64,000 nt of DNA, from assembly GCF_030503855.1 (NCBI RefSeq), contig NZ_CP129971.1, forward strand, positions 7,501-71,500. Reading direction: 5' to 3'. The position numbers and the translations under genes are program-made. Source of the DNA: Marivirga salinae (GTDB lineage: Bacteria > Bacteroidota > Bacteroidia > Cytophagales > Cyclobacteriaceae). Position 1 is the first letter of the stretch. Each line of letters opens with the position of its first letter. Of the stretch, positions 33,168 through 43,531 are shown one piece after another. The notes beneath the pieces were generated by a model that did no database searches, was not told the DNA's origin, and saw only the letters and a program-made list of their open reading frames with translations.

Positions 33168-33998
33168 ATGAGACATAAATTTTTAAGCATTATACTACTG
33201 TTGATAGCCAACTTATCATTTGGTCAAGCATTACCTGAGAAAATTAGCGAAACTGATTTCACTATAGGTAAAATAGTTAATATCAAGTCAAAAATATTGA
33301 GTGAAACCAGAACCCTAAATATTTACTTACCTTCAAATTATCAAGCTGACAGTTCAAAAACATATCCCGTGATTTACTTGCTGGATGGCTCAATAGATGA
33401 AGACTTTATTCATATTTCTGGAATAGTTCAGTTTGTCTCTTTTCCCTGGATTAATATGATTCCAGAATCCATAGTGGTCGGAATTGCAAATGTTGATAGA
33501 AAAAGAGATTTTACATATCCTTCTGAAAGAGAACTTGACCAAGAAGAATTTCCTACCTCTGGAAAATCAGGAAAATTCATAGGCTTTTTGGAAAACGAAT
33601 TACAATCTTTTATTGATTCATCGTATCGAACAAGCTCCAATAAAACAATAATTGGACAATCCTTAGGTGGATTATTGGCAACTGAAATATTATTCAAAAA
33701 ACCAGAACTTTTCGACAATTACATTATTGTCAGTCCAAGTTTATGGTGGGATAATGAGAATCTATTGGAAAGTAATCCAAGATCCTATGATTCCAACAAA
33801 TCAATATATGTAGCAGTAGGAAAAGAAGGTAAAGTAATGGAACGTACTGCTAAGGAACTATTTGAAAAATTAAACAAAAACAAAAATCAAAATACAAAGC
33901 TGTTTTACGATTTTTTAGAAGATAAAACTCATGGTGATGCTTTACACATTGCAGCGTACAATGCATTTGAAAAAATATTTGATTCAAAAAATGAGTAA
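33168..33998 (+). CDS. Secreted alpha/beta hydrolase, esterase D/Fes-like
   Basis: A 276-residue protein with a signal peptide ending NLSFGQ at about residue 20. The PF00756-type esterase fold shows YPVIYLLDGS, the nucleophile elbow IIGQSLGGLLATEILF (Ser near 167), and a C-terminal THGD histidine. Relatives hydrolyse carboxyl esters such as siderophore or sugar esters; the substrate is unknown. It is a single-gene unit divergent from the sulfur operon. The 204 bp after it hold nothing recognisable. Confidence 0.85.
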   Translation: MRHKFLSIILLLIANLSFGQALPEKISETDFTIGKIVNIKSKILSETRTLNIYLPSNYQADSSKTYPVIYLLDGSIDEDFIHISGIVQFVSFPWINMIPESIVVGIANVDRKRDFTYPSERELDQEEFPTSGKSGKFIGFLENELQSFIDSSYRTSSNKTIIGQSLGGLLATEILFKKPELFDNYIIVSPSLWWDNENLLESNPRSYDSNKSIYVAVGKEGKVMERTAKELFEKLNKNKNQNTKLFYDFLEDKTHGDALHIAAYNAFEKIFDSKNE

Positions 33999-34202
33999 TA
34001 ACAGCCTAAAATCTCGCAAAATACCATTTAAGCAACAGAATTCACGATTCAACTCTATCAAAAGAGAACTCAAAACTAGAATATAAACATGAAATTTATT
34101 TAAATAGAGTTAAGGTAGATGTTTGCTAGTAAATTGAATTTTAAATCTTATTATTTGCATTCTTTACTGACTTTAGCTCGAGCTGGGGCTAGCGGTGAAA
34201 TG

Positions 34203-35036
34203 TTAGTTTTTATTTTGTGCTTTTTTATTAATCCAATTTCCAACAAATATCAAAGTTCCACCAGTTAAGTAGGCAGCATTGAAGTTTTCATTATAAAGTA
34301 ATATACCTAACAATATCAAGATAGGAAGTCTAAAATAATCAATTGATATAATAGAACTAATATCATCATCCATCATAGCTTTAGCCAATGTAAAATGAGC
34401 AGTAATGGCTGATATTCCCACAATAAGTAAAAATGAAAAGTCTCTTATATTAGGCAAACTAATCTCTGTTATGGTAAGTCCAAATGAAATAGGAATTTGA
34501 ATTAAGCACATAATGAAAACTATGTCTAAAGGCTTATATTTTTTGGTCAATTTTTTAGTTGAAGCATGAGCAATTGCATAGCTAATAGCAGATAATAATA
34601 CAATAATTGAGTTAGTATTTATTATTCCAAAACCAGGTCTAATTATTATTAGGACACCGATAAAGCCTAAAATGATACTCATTACTTTAGATTTTGTCAT
34701 TTCTTCTTTTAAAAAGACAGAAGCAATTATCAATATCCATATTGGTACTGAAAATTCAATAGCGGTTACTTCAGCCAATGACAAATAAATAATCCCTACT
34801 ATATAGCCGTATTGACCTATTAGGTGAAATATATTTCTAAATAAATGTCCCTTTATAATGGAGAATGTTGGTCTTGATAATTTATTTTTAAAAAATATAA
34901 AGATGGTGAGTAATCCAATTAACGATCTAAAAAATATAATCTGAAATGAATTGACATTATCGCTTATTTCTTTAATTCCAATTGTCATAACACAAAAAGA
35001 TAATACAGAAATCAACATCCATTTTTTAGAGTTCAT
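34203..35036 (-). CDS. EamA/DMT-family transporter
   Basis: A 277-residue inner-membrane protein with about ten hydrophobic helices in two EamA halves. Each half has the typical pattern, for example FFRSLIGLLTIFIFF, then AIEFSVPIWILIIASVFLKEEMTKSKVMSIILGFIGVLIII. The drug/metabolite transporter superfamily moves small metabolites, often outwards. The substrate cannot be read. It is a single-gene unit with no informative neighbour. Confidence 0.85.
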   Translation of the reverse strand: MNSKKWMLISVLSFCVMTIGIKEISDNVNSFQIIFFRSLIGLLTIFIFFKNKLSRPTFSIIKGHLFRNIFHLIGQYGYIVGIIYLSLAEVTAIEFSVPIWILIIASVFLKEEMTKSKVMSIILGFIGVLIIIRPGFGIINTNSIIVLLSAISYAIAHASTKKLTKKYKPLDIVFIMCLIQIPISFGLTITEISLPNIRDFSFLLIVGISAITAHFTLAKAMMDDDISSIISIDYFRLPILILLGILLYNENFNAAYLTGGTLIFVGNWINKKAQNKN

Positions 35037-35097
35037 TTTCGTAATTGCATATAAAAATGGGATTAGAATATTTTGATAAGTTCTTTTTCAAATTCAA

Positions 35098-36345
35098 TCA
35101 AACAGCCGCAGCCGCCTGCAACAACAATCCGCAAATGTAGGCTGCATAAGTACCTAAGGCATATCCTAAAACCGCCAAAAGTACTCCAACCGGAGCTAAG
35201 CTTGGATGAAAAGCACCTGCTACTATAGGGGCTGAAGCAGCACCGCCAACATTCGCCTGACTTCCTACTGCTACGAAAAAATAAGGAGCTTTAATGATTT
35301 TAGCTACTCCCAATAAAACGATTACATGAACTGCCATCCAAATCAATCCTACCATAAAGAATCCGGGATTATCGAATATGGCGGTTACATCCATTAACAT
35401 TCCAATGGATGCTACCAAAATATAAATCATCACACTTCCTAAGCGGGAAGCGCCTACACCTTCGAATTTTCGGGCCTTGGTGAATGATAAGCCTAAGCCA
35501 ATGGTGGTGGCAATTACGACCAACCAAAAGAAAGAGGAAGTCAAACTAAATTTATCTAGTTGAGGAGCCACTTCTCCTATCCATGGAGCAATAATATCTG
35601 CTCCGAAATGTGCTATACCTGTTGCTCCGAAACCAATTGCCAAAACGGTCATCACTTCCGGCAACGTAGGAATTTTCATAATAGACGCTTGGTATTTCTC
35701 TATTCCATTTTTCACTTCTTCAATGGAGGAAGCATCAGCTTTTAATCTTTTATCTAGCTTTTTAGAAATCCCTACTCCGTAAAGTAAAAATGCCATCCAA
35801 ATATTGGCAACGATCACATCCACGGTAATCATGGTGGCAAATAAATCCTCACTGGCTCCGAAAGTTTCAAACATAGCAGCTTGATTGGCTCCTCCACCAA
35901 TCCAGCTTCCGGCTATTGTAGCCATTCCTCGCCAGACAGCATCAGGACCAACGCCACCCACAATATCAGGAGCAAAAGAAGATACAATTAAAATTGAAAG
36001 CGGTCCTCCAATTACAATACCAACAGTACCTGCAAAAAACATAATGACAGCTTTCTTCCCTAATCTTGCAATGGCTTTTAAATCAATACTGAGCGTCAGT
36101 AATACTAATGCAGTCGGCAATAGATAACGGGAAGACACAAAATAGAGATTAGATTCGTCCCCTGATATGATTCCAAAAGTATTAAATAAAGAAGGAATGA
36201 AGTAGCATAATAAAACGGAAGGAATGAAACGATAAAACTTTTGCCAGCCTGATTTTTTGCTGGAAGCTGTGATAAAAATGGCTGCCAATATTAACATTAG
36301 CAATCCTAAAACTACGGCATCATTAGTGATTAGTGGTTTTTCCAT
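35098..36345 (-). CDS. DUF819 family membrane protein
   Basis: A 415-residue protein with about ten to twelve membrane helices. The motifs RGMATIAGSWIGGGANQAAM and FFVAVGSQANVGGAASAPIVAG are the repeated glycine-rich elements of DUF819 proteins. They resemble gates of sodium-coupled carboxylate carriers, but transport by DUF819 is not established to my knowledge. Its ATG overlaps the stop of the Nudix gene by 1 bp, so the pair is one transcript. Confidence 0.88.
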   Translation of the reverse strand: MEKPLITNDAVVLGLLMLILAAIFITASSKKSGWQKFYRFIPSVLLCYFIPSLFNTFGIISGDESNLYFVSSRYLLPTALVLLTLSIDLKAIARLGKKAVIMFFAGTVGIVIGGPLSILIVSSFAPDIVGGVGPDAVWRGMATIAGSWIGGGANQAAMFETFGASEDLFATMITVDVIVANIWMAFLLYGVGISKKLDKRLKADASSIEEVKNGIEKYQASIMKIPTLPEVMTVLAIGFGATGIAHFGADIIAPWIGEVAPQLDKFSLTSSFFWLVVIATTIGLGLSFTKARKFEGVGASRLGSVMIYILVASIGMLMDVTAIFDNPGFFMVGLIWMAVHVIVLLGVAKIIKAPYFFVAVGSQANVGGAASAPIVAGAFHPSLAPVGVLLAVLGYALGTYAAYICGLLLQAAAAV

Positions 36346-36974
36346 TAGGTATAATGTTCTTTCAAAATTTCTACAAATTCACTTAAAATCATGGCAGTAG
36401 CACCCCAAACTACTTTCTCTTCAATATCAAAAAATGGGGCTTTTAATCTAATTTCCTGAGCTACTGTTAGCTCTGTTACCTGCAAAGTATTGGGATGAAT
36501 TAGGTGTTGTACTTCTGCTTTAAAAATCTGCTCCACTTCACGTGGATCTCTTGTAAACTCAGGCTTTCGATCTAAAATACTGACAACTGGTTTCACTATA
36601 AAATTACTAGCCGTTACATTTAAATCAGATAAGCTACCAATCACTTCATTATCTGAAATATTGACTCCAATTTCCTCAAAAGTTTCCCTTATGGCAGTTT
36701 CAATTAAATTATCATCTGAATCTTCCATTTTACCACCTGGCAAGCTTACTTGCCCACCGTGAATCCCCTGATAGGGAGGCCTTTGCATTAATGGGAAATA
36801 GATTTTTCCTTCATCAGGATAAAGCACAATCATAACCGCTCCTTTTCTTGGAGGCTTTTCATATTGCATTTTAAAGCGCTGACCAATGGGTTGCGCCATC
36901 ATTTGCTGATGGGCTACATCACCTGGTAGCGGTTTTTGCAGTCTTTCCTGAAGAAAAGCAAGTATATCTTTCAT
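36345..36974 (-). CDS. Nudix hydrolase, CoA diphosphatase type
   Basis: A 209-residue hydrolase. The Nudix box reads GGKMEDSDDNLIETAIRETF followed by EEIG. It is preceded by HGGQVSLP, the UPF0035-type feature of NudL/Pcd1 coenzyme A pyrophosphatases. Such enzymes cleave CoA to 4'-phosphopantetheine and 3',5'-ADP. It is coupled to DUF819 by a TAATG overlap, a pairing I cannot explain. Confidence 0.88.
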   Translation of the reverse strand: MKDILAFLQERLQKPLPGDVAHQQMMAQPIGQRFKMQYEKPPRKGAVMIVLYPDEGKIYFPLMQRPPYQGIHGGQVSLPGGKMEDSDDNLIETAIRETFEEIGVNISDNEVIGSLSDLNVTASNFIVKPVVSILDRKPEFTRDPREVEQIFKAEVQHLIHPNTLQVTELTVAQEIRLKAPFFDIEEKVVWGATAMILSEFVEILKEHYT

Positions 36975-37352
36975 TATAAATTTAAAGCTTTTACGAATCC
37001 TATTTTCTTAGGTCATGATTTGAAACTCAAAAACATAGAAACACAATAATACAAAATGAAATGAAGCTTTTGTAAGTGAATCTAAAGGATTTTAAATCTT
37101 TATTTATCAATCAAAAATTTTTCCCTCTAAGATTCTTAATTATAAATGATCCAATTTAAATTCTTTTGGTGTGATGTATTTTAAAAGCCCATGCCTAATT
37201 CCGTATGAAAAAGACACTTTAGTATTGACAGAAATTAACTGTCTGAATGAATACAACTTATTCATTTTTAACCTTTTATATAATATTTTAATTACTTTTG
37301 TAATATATTTACATCTAATTATTTATATTTATAAGACACAAATGCTTTTGCC
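36975..37352 (+). other. Upstream region of the first adhesin
   Basis: 378 bp, strongly AT-rich. TACTTTTG at 37293-37300 fits the -7 consensus TAnnTTTG and would start transcription about 45 bp before the adhesin ATG. No TTG lies at -33. TTGACAG...CTGTC (37226-37245 region) is a small inverted repeat. No gene is seen. Confidence 0.5.
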
Positions 37353-40300
37353 ATGAAAAGACTTTTACCATTTTTCTCGCTCCTACTTTTTTGTGCATTC
37401 TTGTCTAGTAATTTATTTGCTCAAAATCCCTTTACTACTACTTGGAAAACAACTGATGGCACTATAACCATCCCTGTTAATCCAGCTGACACTCTTGTCT
37501 ATAATTATGATATAAGTTGGACTAACCTTACAAATAATGGAGTTGGAGATGGTTCTGACACGGGAATAACCGGCAATTATCCTATTTCTGGCTTGAACAA
37601 TAACGACACCTATGAAATAAAAATCTCAGGTAATTTTCCAGCTATTTATTTTAATAATGGGCCTGAAAGAAATAAGATTCAGACTATTGAACAATGGGGA
37701 GACATAGAATGGGAAACCATGCGAGTAGCATTTTTAGGCTGTAGCAATTTAACTTCTAATGCAACTGATGCACCCAACTTACAAACCACTAAAAGCCTTT
37801 TAGGCATGTTTGCCTTTGCTACTTCATTTAACAGCGATTTAAATAATTGGGATGTGAGTAACATAACCAATATGTATGGTGCATTTATCAATGCTACATC
37901 ATTTAATAGCGATATCAGCAATTGGAATATGGAAAATGTAGATACCACAAGTTATATGTTTTATGGAGCTACCTCCTTTAACAGCGACATTAGTAACTGG
38001 GACGTTGGCAATGTGATTAACATGGAATATATGTTTTACAATGCCATTTCATTTAATGGGGACTTAAATGACTGGGATGTTCTTTCTGTTATTAACATGC
38101 GCAGCATGTTTCAAAATGCCTCCTCATTCAATAGGGATTTAAGCGGCTGGTATACCTGGAATGTCGAAAATATGGCAAATATGTTTTCAGGAGCATCATC
38201 TTTCAATCATTCTTTAGGTACTTGGACTGTCAGCGATGTCACTAACATGTCTGGAATGCTTGACAATAGTGGATTATCTAAAAGAAACTATGATGCTACC
38301 ATAATAGGATGGGAATCTGATTTTGGCACACCTTCAAATATTACCTTAGGTGCTGCTGGATTAACTTATTGTAATTCATCCGATAGTCGTCAGACATTAA
38401 CTGGAACATTTTATAATTGGGTAATCAATGGAGATGCTTTGGATTGTCAGCCTTTTGTAACTACCTGGCAAACTGCTGATAATTCTATAACCATTTCTAC
38501 CGATACTTCAATAGGAACCTACTTTTATAATATTACTTGGGAAAACCTCACAACTGGAGCCATAAACTCTGCAACCCAACAAACTGGCGACTACACAATA
38601 TCCGATTTAACGAACGGGGTGAATTATGAAATATCCATTACAGGTGATTTTCCAAAAATAGACTTCGGAAATGCATTTAATGAACGTAGCAAAATCCAAA
38701 GCATTGATCAGTGGGGCGATATAGAATGGGCTGATTTTAGTCAATCCTTTTACAATTGTGTGAATCTTACTTCCAATGCACCAGATTCACCTCTCTTAAC
38801 CAATGTTACTGATATGTCCTCCATGTTTTCAGGTGCTACATCATTTAATTCCTTTAATGATGATTTAAACAATTGGGATGTGAGCAATATAGAAAATATG
38901 AACAGCATGTTCCGTAATGCTGAGGCATTTAACAGTAATTTAAGTGGCTGGGATCTTCGTAATGTTAGTGATATGGGTTCAATGTTTAGCGGTGCGACTT
39001 CATTGGATAATTCCGCTGGTTTAAGTTCATGGAATGTGAGTAATGTCAATTTATTGGATGGATTGTTTTCAGAAGCCACCTCATTTAATGCCGATTTGAG
39101 CTCCTGGGATGTAAGCAATGTGACTGATATGGGTTCTATGTTTAGCAATGCATCTTCATTTGAAAGCGATCTTAGTTCTTGGGATGTGAGGAATGTGACT
39201 GATATGCGCTCAATGTTTCGTGGTGCCACATTATTTGAGAGCGATTTAAGTGACTGGAGTGTCAGCAATGTATCTGACATGAGCTGGATGTTTAATAATG
39301 CAACAAATTTTGACAGCGATTTAAGTAATTGGAATGTTGGGAGCGTTACCCGAATGAACGCTATGTTTGCAGGAGCCTCATCATTTAATAGTGATTTAAG
39401 CAATTGGGATGTACGAAATGTTGTTGAAATGTCTGCTATGTTCAAGGACGCCACTCTATTCAACAATGACTTAAGTAATTGGGATGTTTCAAAGGTGAGA
39501 AATATGGCCGAAATGTTCAGGAACGCTAATTCATTTAATCAAAGCCTGGCAAATTGGGACATCAGTTCAGTTAACAATCAGTCAGAAGGCCTTAGTGATT
39601 TAAGCTTTATGCTAACAAATTCCGGGCTTTCAACATTCAACTATGATGCCATCATAAAAGGTTGGGCAACTTTATCTGCAGGTGAAACCCAAATCCCCAC
39701 AAACATTACCCTGGGTGCTGATAATCTGAATTTCTGTTTTTCCATTGATGAAAGATTACAATTAATAAACAACTATAGTTGGAATATTATTGATTCTGGC
39801 CCTGACTGCCCTACTCCTGAAACCCAAGCTTCTAATATCATTTTTCCGGACATCGCACATTCTCAAATGAACATTAGCTGGGAAAACGGAGATGGAGCCA
39901 ACAGATTGGTACTTGCAAAACAAAATAATGCGGTAGATGCTAACCCAGCTGATTTATCAACTTATGTGGGTGATGCAATTTTTGGTGAAGGAGATGAAAT
40001 TGGAAATGGCAACTTTGTGATCTACAATGGTGCTGGAAACGGTTTAACTATCACAGGACTTGATGAAGGCACTTTTTATCATTTTCAAGTATTTGAATAT
40101 AATGGAGAAAATGGTCTTGAAGCGTATAATACCTCAACCGCTAACGACAATCCCGCATTCGAAAAAACCTTAGCTACTCCTGTCATAACTTCCTTCACGC
40201 CAACAACTGCTATCAAAGATGACTCTGTAAGGATTAAAGGAGAAAACTTCACCGATGCAAGTACTGTCAGCTTTGGAGGAACAGAGGCCACTTTTTTTAA

Positions 40301-42074
40301 GGTGGTTTCAGACTCTGCAATTACAGCTGTTGTGGGAGATGGGTCTTCAGGCGATGTTGCAGTGACCACTTCCGGTGGTACCGCTACGTTAGATGGATTT
40401 AATTTTATATTTGCTCCAATCATAGATGCTTTTTCACCTACCATTGCTGCTGAAGATGATACTGTCACCATTACAGGTTCATATTTTAATGATGCAAGCC
40501 TAGTAAGTTTTGGTGGAACAGAAGCCTCTTTTTTCACTGTGGTTTCAGATTCTGTAATTACGGCAGTCGTTGGAAATGGGTCTTCAGGTAATGTAGCAGT
40601 AACCACTCCTGGTGGTACCGCTACATTGGACGGATTTAATTTTATCCCTGCTCCAATCATAGATGCTTTTTCACCTACCATTGCTGCTGAAGATGATACT
40701 GTCACCATTATTGGTTCATACTTTAATGATGCAAGTCTAGTAAGATTTGGCGGAACAGAAGCCTCTTTTTTCACTGTGGTTTCAGATTCTGTAATTATAG
40801 CTATTTTAGGACCGGGTTCCTCAGGGGACGTATTAGTGAACACTCCTGGTGGTACTTCTACATTAGAAGGATTTAATTTCATTCCGGCCCCAATAATTGA
40901 TGCTTTTTCCCCTATAACTGCTTCTAAAAATGATACTGTTACCATCACCGGTTTAAACTTTAATGATGCAAACCTTGTGAGCTTCGGTGGAACGGAAGCT
41001 TCTGATTATACAGTAGTTTCAGCAAATGAAATAAGTGCGATTGTTGGTGCCGGTGCTTCAGGGAATGTCCGAGTAAGGACTCTGGGCGGTACTGCCACAT
41101 TAGACGGATTTACTTTTACAAAGACCGAAATAGCTGTATTCTACTCTGATAGCAACCCAATTACAAATAATCAGTCTGAATCTATAGATTTAGGAATTAG
41201 ATTTCCTGACGAAACATTAGAAAGACAATTTACAATTCAAAATACAGGCACCGGTGACCTTGCCATATCTAGTATTACCTCCTCTGATGCAGCATTTGAG
41301 GTATTAAATATACCGGATTCGATTGACCCTGGATCTTCTGCTCAATTTACTCTATTATTCAATCCTACCGATTTTAAAGTATATGAAAGCAATATCACCA
41401 TCAATAATAACAGTATAAACAATTCGGAATTTAATTTTACAGTGAGTGCCGAGTTTTCAGACCTCAATATCATTGACTTTGAAACAGACTCAATCCTAAT
41501 TTCAAATCAGGATGTAAATCTTGGTACTACATTCATTAATCAGAATATTGATAAGAACTTTGTAATTGAAAACCAAAGTTCAAAATCAACTATAGAAATT
41601 ATAAGGATAATAGTAGACAATCCTGTTTTCCAAATTATAAATGCCCCAATATCAGTAGCTCCGTTATCTTCAGAAAACTTTATTGTTCGGTTAAATGCTA
41701 CTGCAGTAGGTGATTATAATGGTACCGTTACTATCATGACTACCAAAAATGACTTCTCTTTTAAAGTGGCTGGGAAAGTGTTACCAGAAGCCTCTACGGA
41801 AATAAAAGTTTTCAACGTGATAACGCCTAATGGAGACGGAAGACATGATTTCCTTCAGATTGAAAATATAACTGAATACCCGAATAATAAAGTGAGTATT
41901 TTCAACCGCCTGGGTAATAATGTATTCGAAATCAATAATTATGATAATTCTTCGCGCATTTTCGAGGGTATTTCCGATAATGGAAAAGAGCTGCTGACAG
42001 GAAATTATTATTATGTAATAGACAAGGGGAATGGAGATAAAAGAATAAGCGGGTTTTTAGTTATTAAAAGATAA
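37353..42074 (+). CDS. Giant T9SS-exported surface protein: BspA/DUF285 and IPT repeats, CHU_C terminus
   Basis: A 1573-residue protein. A signal peptide ends near residue 23 (SSNLFAQ). Two arrays of about 25-residue BspA/DUF285 units (pattern MFSGATSFNSDLSNWDVSNV) occupy about 90-330 and 480-780. A fibronectin-III-like region lies at about 830-940, four IPT/TIG domains at 941-1256, an ASH-like choice-of-anchor region at 1265-1480, and a type B T9SS sorting domain at about 1485-1573 (VITPNGDGRHDFLQIENI). It should be exported by the gliding/type IX system and displayed on the surface for adhesion. An sprF gene follows after 5 bp, as with SprB-SprF of Flavobacterium johnsoniae. Confidence 0.93.
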   Translation: MKRLLPFFSLLLFCAFLSSNLFAQNPFTTTWKTTDGTITIPVNPADTLVYNYDISWTNLTNNGVGDGSDTGITGNYPISGLNNNDTYEIKISGNFPAIYFNNGPERNKIQTIEQWGDIEWETMRVAFLGCSNLTSNATDAPNLQTTKSLLGMFAFATSFNSDLNNWDVSNITNMYGAFINATSFNSDISNWNMENVDTTSYMFYGATSFNSDISNWDVGNVINMEYMFYNAISFNGDLNDWDVLSVINMRSMFQNASSFNRDLSGWYTWNVENMANMFSGASSFNHSLGTWTVSDVTNMSGMLDNSGLSKRNYDATIIGWESDFGTPSNITLGAAGLTYCNSSDSRQTLTGTFYNWVINGDALDCQPFVTTWQTADNSITISTDTSIGTYFYNITWENLTTGAINSATQQTGDYTISDLTNGVNYEISITGDFPKIDFGNAFNERSKIQSIDQWGDIEWADFSQSFYNCVNLTSNAPDSPLLTNVTDMSSMFSGATSFNSFNDDLNNWDVSNIENMNSMFRNAEAFNSNLSGWDLRNVSDMGSMFSGATSLDNSAGLSSWNVSNVNLLDGLFSEATSFNADLSSWDVSNVTDMGSMFSNASSFESDLSSWDVRNVTDMRSMFRGATLFESDLSDWSVSNVSDMSWMFNNATNFDSDLSNWNVGSVTRMNAMFAGASSFNSDLSNWDVRNVVEMSAMFKDATLFNNDLSNWDVSKVRNMAEMFRNANSFNQSLANWDISSVNNQSEGLSDLSFMLTNSGLSTFNYDAIIKGWATLSAGETQIPTNITLGADNLNFCFSIDERLQLINNYSWNIIDSGPDCPTPETQASNIIFPDIAHSQMNISWENGDGANRLVLAKQNNAVDANPADLSTYVGDAIFGEGDEIGNGNFVIYNGAGNGLTITGLDEGTFYHFQVFEYNGENGLEAYNTSTANDNPAFEKTLATPVITSFTPTTAIKDDSVRIKGENFTDASTVSFGGTEATFFKVVSDSAITAVVGDGSSGDVAVTTSGGTATLDGFNFIFAPIIDAFSPTIAAEDDTVTITGSYFNDASLVSFGGTEASFFTVVSDSVITAVVGNGSSGNVAVTTPGGTATLDGFNFIPAPIIDAFSPTIAAEDDTVTIIGSYFNDASLVRFGGTEASFFTVVSDSVIIAILGPGSSGDVLVNTPGGTSTLEGFNFIPAPIIDAFSPITASKNDTVTITGLNFNDANLVSFGGTEASDYTVVSANEISAIVGAGASGNVRVRTLGGTATLDGFTFTKTEIAVFYSDSNPITNNQSESIDLGIRFPDETLERQFTIQNTGTGDLAISSITSSDAAFEVLNIPDSIDPGSSAQFTLLFNPTDFKVYESNITINNNSINNSEFNFTVSAEFSDLNIIDFETDSILISNQDVNLGTTFINQNIDKNFVIENQSSKSTIEIIRIIVDNPVFQIINAPISVAPLSSENFIVRLNATAVGDYNGTVTIMTTKNDFSFKVAGKVLPEASTEIKVFNVITPNGDGRHDFLQIENITEYPNNKVSIFNRLGNNVFEINNYDNSSRIFEGISDNGKELLTGNYYYVIDKGNGDKRISGFLVIKR
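40176..41120 (+). repeat. Four tandem 237-bp repeats encoding IPT domains
   Basis: Copies begin near 40176, 40413, 40650 and 40887, with an exact 237-bp (79-codon) period. Copies two and three are nearly identical at the DNA level over most of their length, including silent positions. This indicates recent duplication or gene conversion and offers a substrate for copy-number change. Confidence 0.88.
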
Positions 42075-42079
42075 TCGGG

Positions 42080-42997
42080 ATGAGAAATATTTATAAATTA
42101 TTACTGTTTTTTATTGTACTAGCTCCCCTCAGTCTAAAGGCTCAGCTTGATCCACTCTATAATCAGTATTTCTTTAACCAGTCGATGATCAATCCTGCCT
42201 ACACAGGCGTGAACAATATTTTTAATGCAACTGCCATCAGCAGGGCACAATGGGCAGGAATAGAAGGCGCACCTACCACTAATACTTTAAACGTGACCAG
42301 TTCGGTCTTCAAGAACAAGGTAGGCGCAGGTGCCACAGTTATTTATGACACTTATGGTATTAATAGTAATACCGAGTTCAACATGGCTTATTCCTATAAA
42401 ATCACCACAGCTACCGGAGATATTTTTTCTATGGGATTACAAGCTGGCTTGGTGAATATCAATTATAACTATGACCGATTAACGCTGCAATATATAGATG
42501 ATATCGTGCTTTCCGACCCACAACAAAGTGTGACAGAGGAAAATATCGGAGTCGGATTTTGGTATATGAGCAAAGAATATTATGTAGGTCTTTCTGTTCC
42601 CAGAATGCTCGATATCAGGGTAAATGATGGAGGCACTGAGAGTACTCGCTACCGAAGACATTACTACCTAAGTGCAGGCTATGTTTTTGACCAACTTTTT
42701 GCACTGAAATTTAAGCCTTCCATTTTATTGATGTACATGGATAACAATAATTATGCATTGGACTTAAATGCTTCCTTTCTATTGAATGAAGCCATATGGC
42801 TTGGGGCATCCTTCAGGAACTTTGGTACTGTAGGTTTAAATACTCAAATGAAAGTGGGAGAAACGCTCAAATTAGGATATGCCTTTGAACTGCCTGTAAA
42901 TAATACAGCTCTCACTGGATTTGGAACTCACTCACTTATGGTCTCTCTTGACTTGGAATTATTCGACAGACATGGATTAGGAAGAAGGTTTTTTTAA
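42080..42997 (+). CDS. PorP/SprF-family type IX secretion outer-membrane protein (copy 1)
   Basis: A 305-residue beta-barrel protein with a signal peptide ending LSLKAQ. It carries the family N-terminal DPLYNQYFFNQSMINPAYTG and ends in a strand plus RRFF. PorP/SprF proteins act as partner platforms for the adhesin encoded upstream and attach it to the surface during T9SS export. The gene follows the adhesin stop by 5 bp. It is a close paralogue of the product of 51982-52899. Confidence 0.94.
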   Translation: MRNIYKLLLFFIVLAPLSLKAQLDPLYNQYFFNQSMINPAYTGVNNIFNATAISRAQWAGIEGAPTTNTLNVTSSVFKNKVGAGATVIYDTYGINSNTEFNMAYSYKITTATGDIFSMGLQAGLVNINYNYDRLTLQYIDDIVLSDPQQSVTEENIGVGFWYMSKEYYVGLSVPRMLDIRVNDGGTESTRYRRHYYLSAGYVFDQLFALKFKPSILLMYMDNNNYALDLNASFLLNEAIWLGASFRNFGTVGLNTQMKVGETLKLGYAFELPVNNTALTGFGTHSLMVSLDLELFDRHGLGRRFF

Positions 42998-43531
42998 AAG
43001 CTAATGCGCTGGCAAAATTCCAAAAAACAGCGCTATAAACAGTTTCCCACAAAATACTGACTACTGATTTAAGGATTCAGTGATTGAATTGAATGTCACT
43101 TCATCCTGAAACCAACTTAAGTCCCTTGATTTAATACTAAATTAATTGTAACACCCACATCTTAATAAACGAAATTTAGAAGCTTAAAATCTGCTAACCT
43201 GAGTTCGATAAATAATCCATTAATCCAGTTGAAAAATGAACTGCTTTTCAGCAGAATTTATAATGACTATTTTTTCATTGCTTCAACTATCATTCTAAGT
43301 TTTATCCTGCAAAGTAAAACAAGAGCTTCGGACAATAAACCACGGACTTCGGACAGTAAATCAGGGTCTTCGTCCTAGATCGGTATTCTACATGATAAAT
43401 AATCACTTACTTTCCTAAAGGATTAAATGACAGCTTTTGACAGCAATTGCTTCAAACCAATTGTTGGAGAGAGACTACTTTAATTCTAATCAAATCAAGT
43501 ATTTATATTTTCTTAAATGATATAAATTAAA
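42998..43531 (+). other. Spacer upstream of the second adhesin
   Basis: 534 bp between the two adhesin modules without an ORF. It contains the 21-bp direct repeats at 43325-43387. AT-rich DNA follows up to the ATG at 43532. No consensus promoter with both boxes is seen. Confidence 0.55.
43325..43387 (+). repeat. Three 21-bp direct repeats, possible regulator-binding sites
   Basis: CTTCGGA or CTTCGTC begins at 43325, 43346 and 43367, exactly 21 bp apart. The first two units contain ACAATAAAC and ACAGTAAAT. The latter matches 8 of 9 positions of the LytTR-domain site consensus, and AAAGTAAAA lies a further turn upstream (43311). LytTR regulators bind 9-bp direct repeats about two turns apart. 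The site is 145 bp upstream of the giant adhesin gene. Confidence 0.45.

Noticed and set aside
38750..39466. Long antisense ORFs inside the adhesin genes (also at 40085-40948 and 43870-44265)
   Set aside because: They mirror low-stop repeats of the real coding strand; they have no signals, homology or sensible composition.
37600..39550. Regular repeats that could suggest a CRISPR array
   Set aside because: The period of about 75 bp lies in frame within BspA/DUF285 coding repeats; copies are diverged and no spacers exist.
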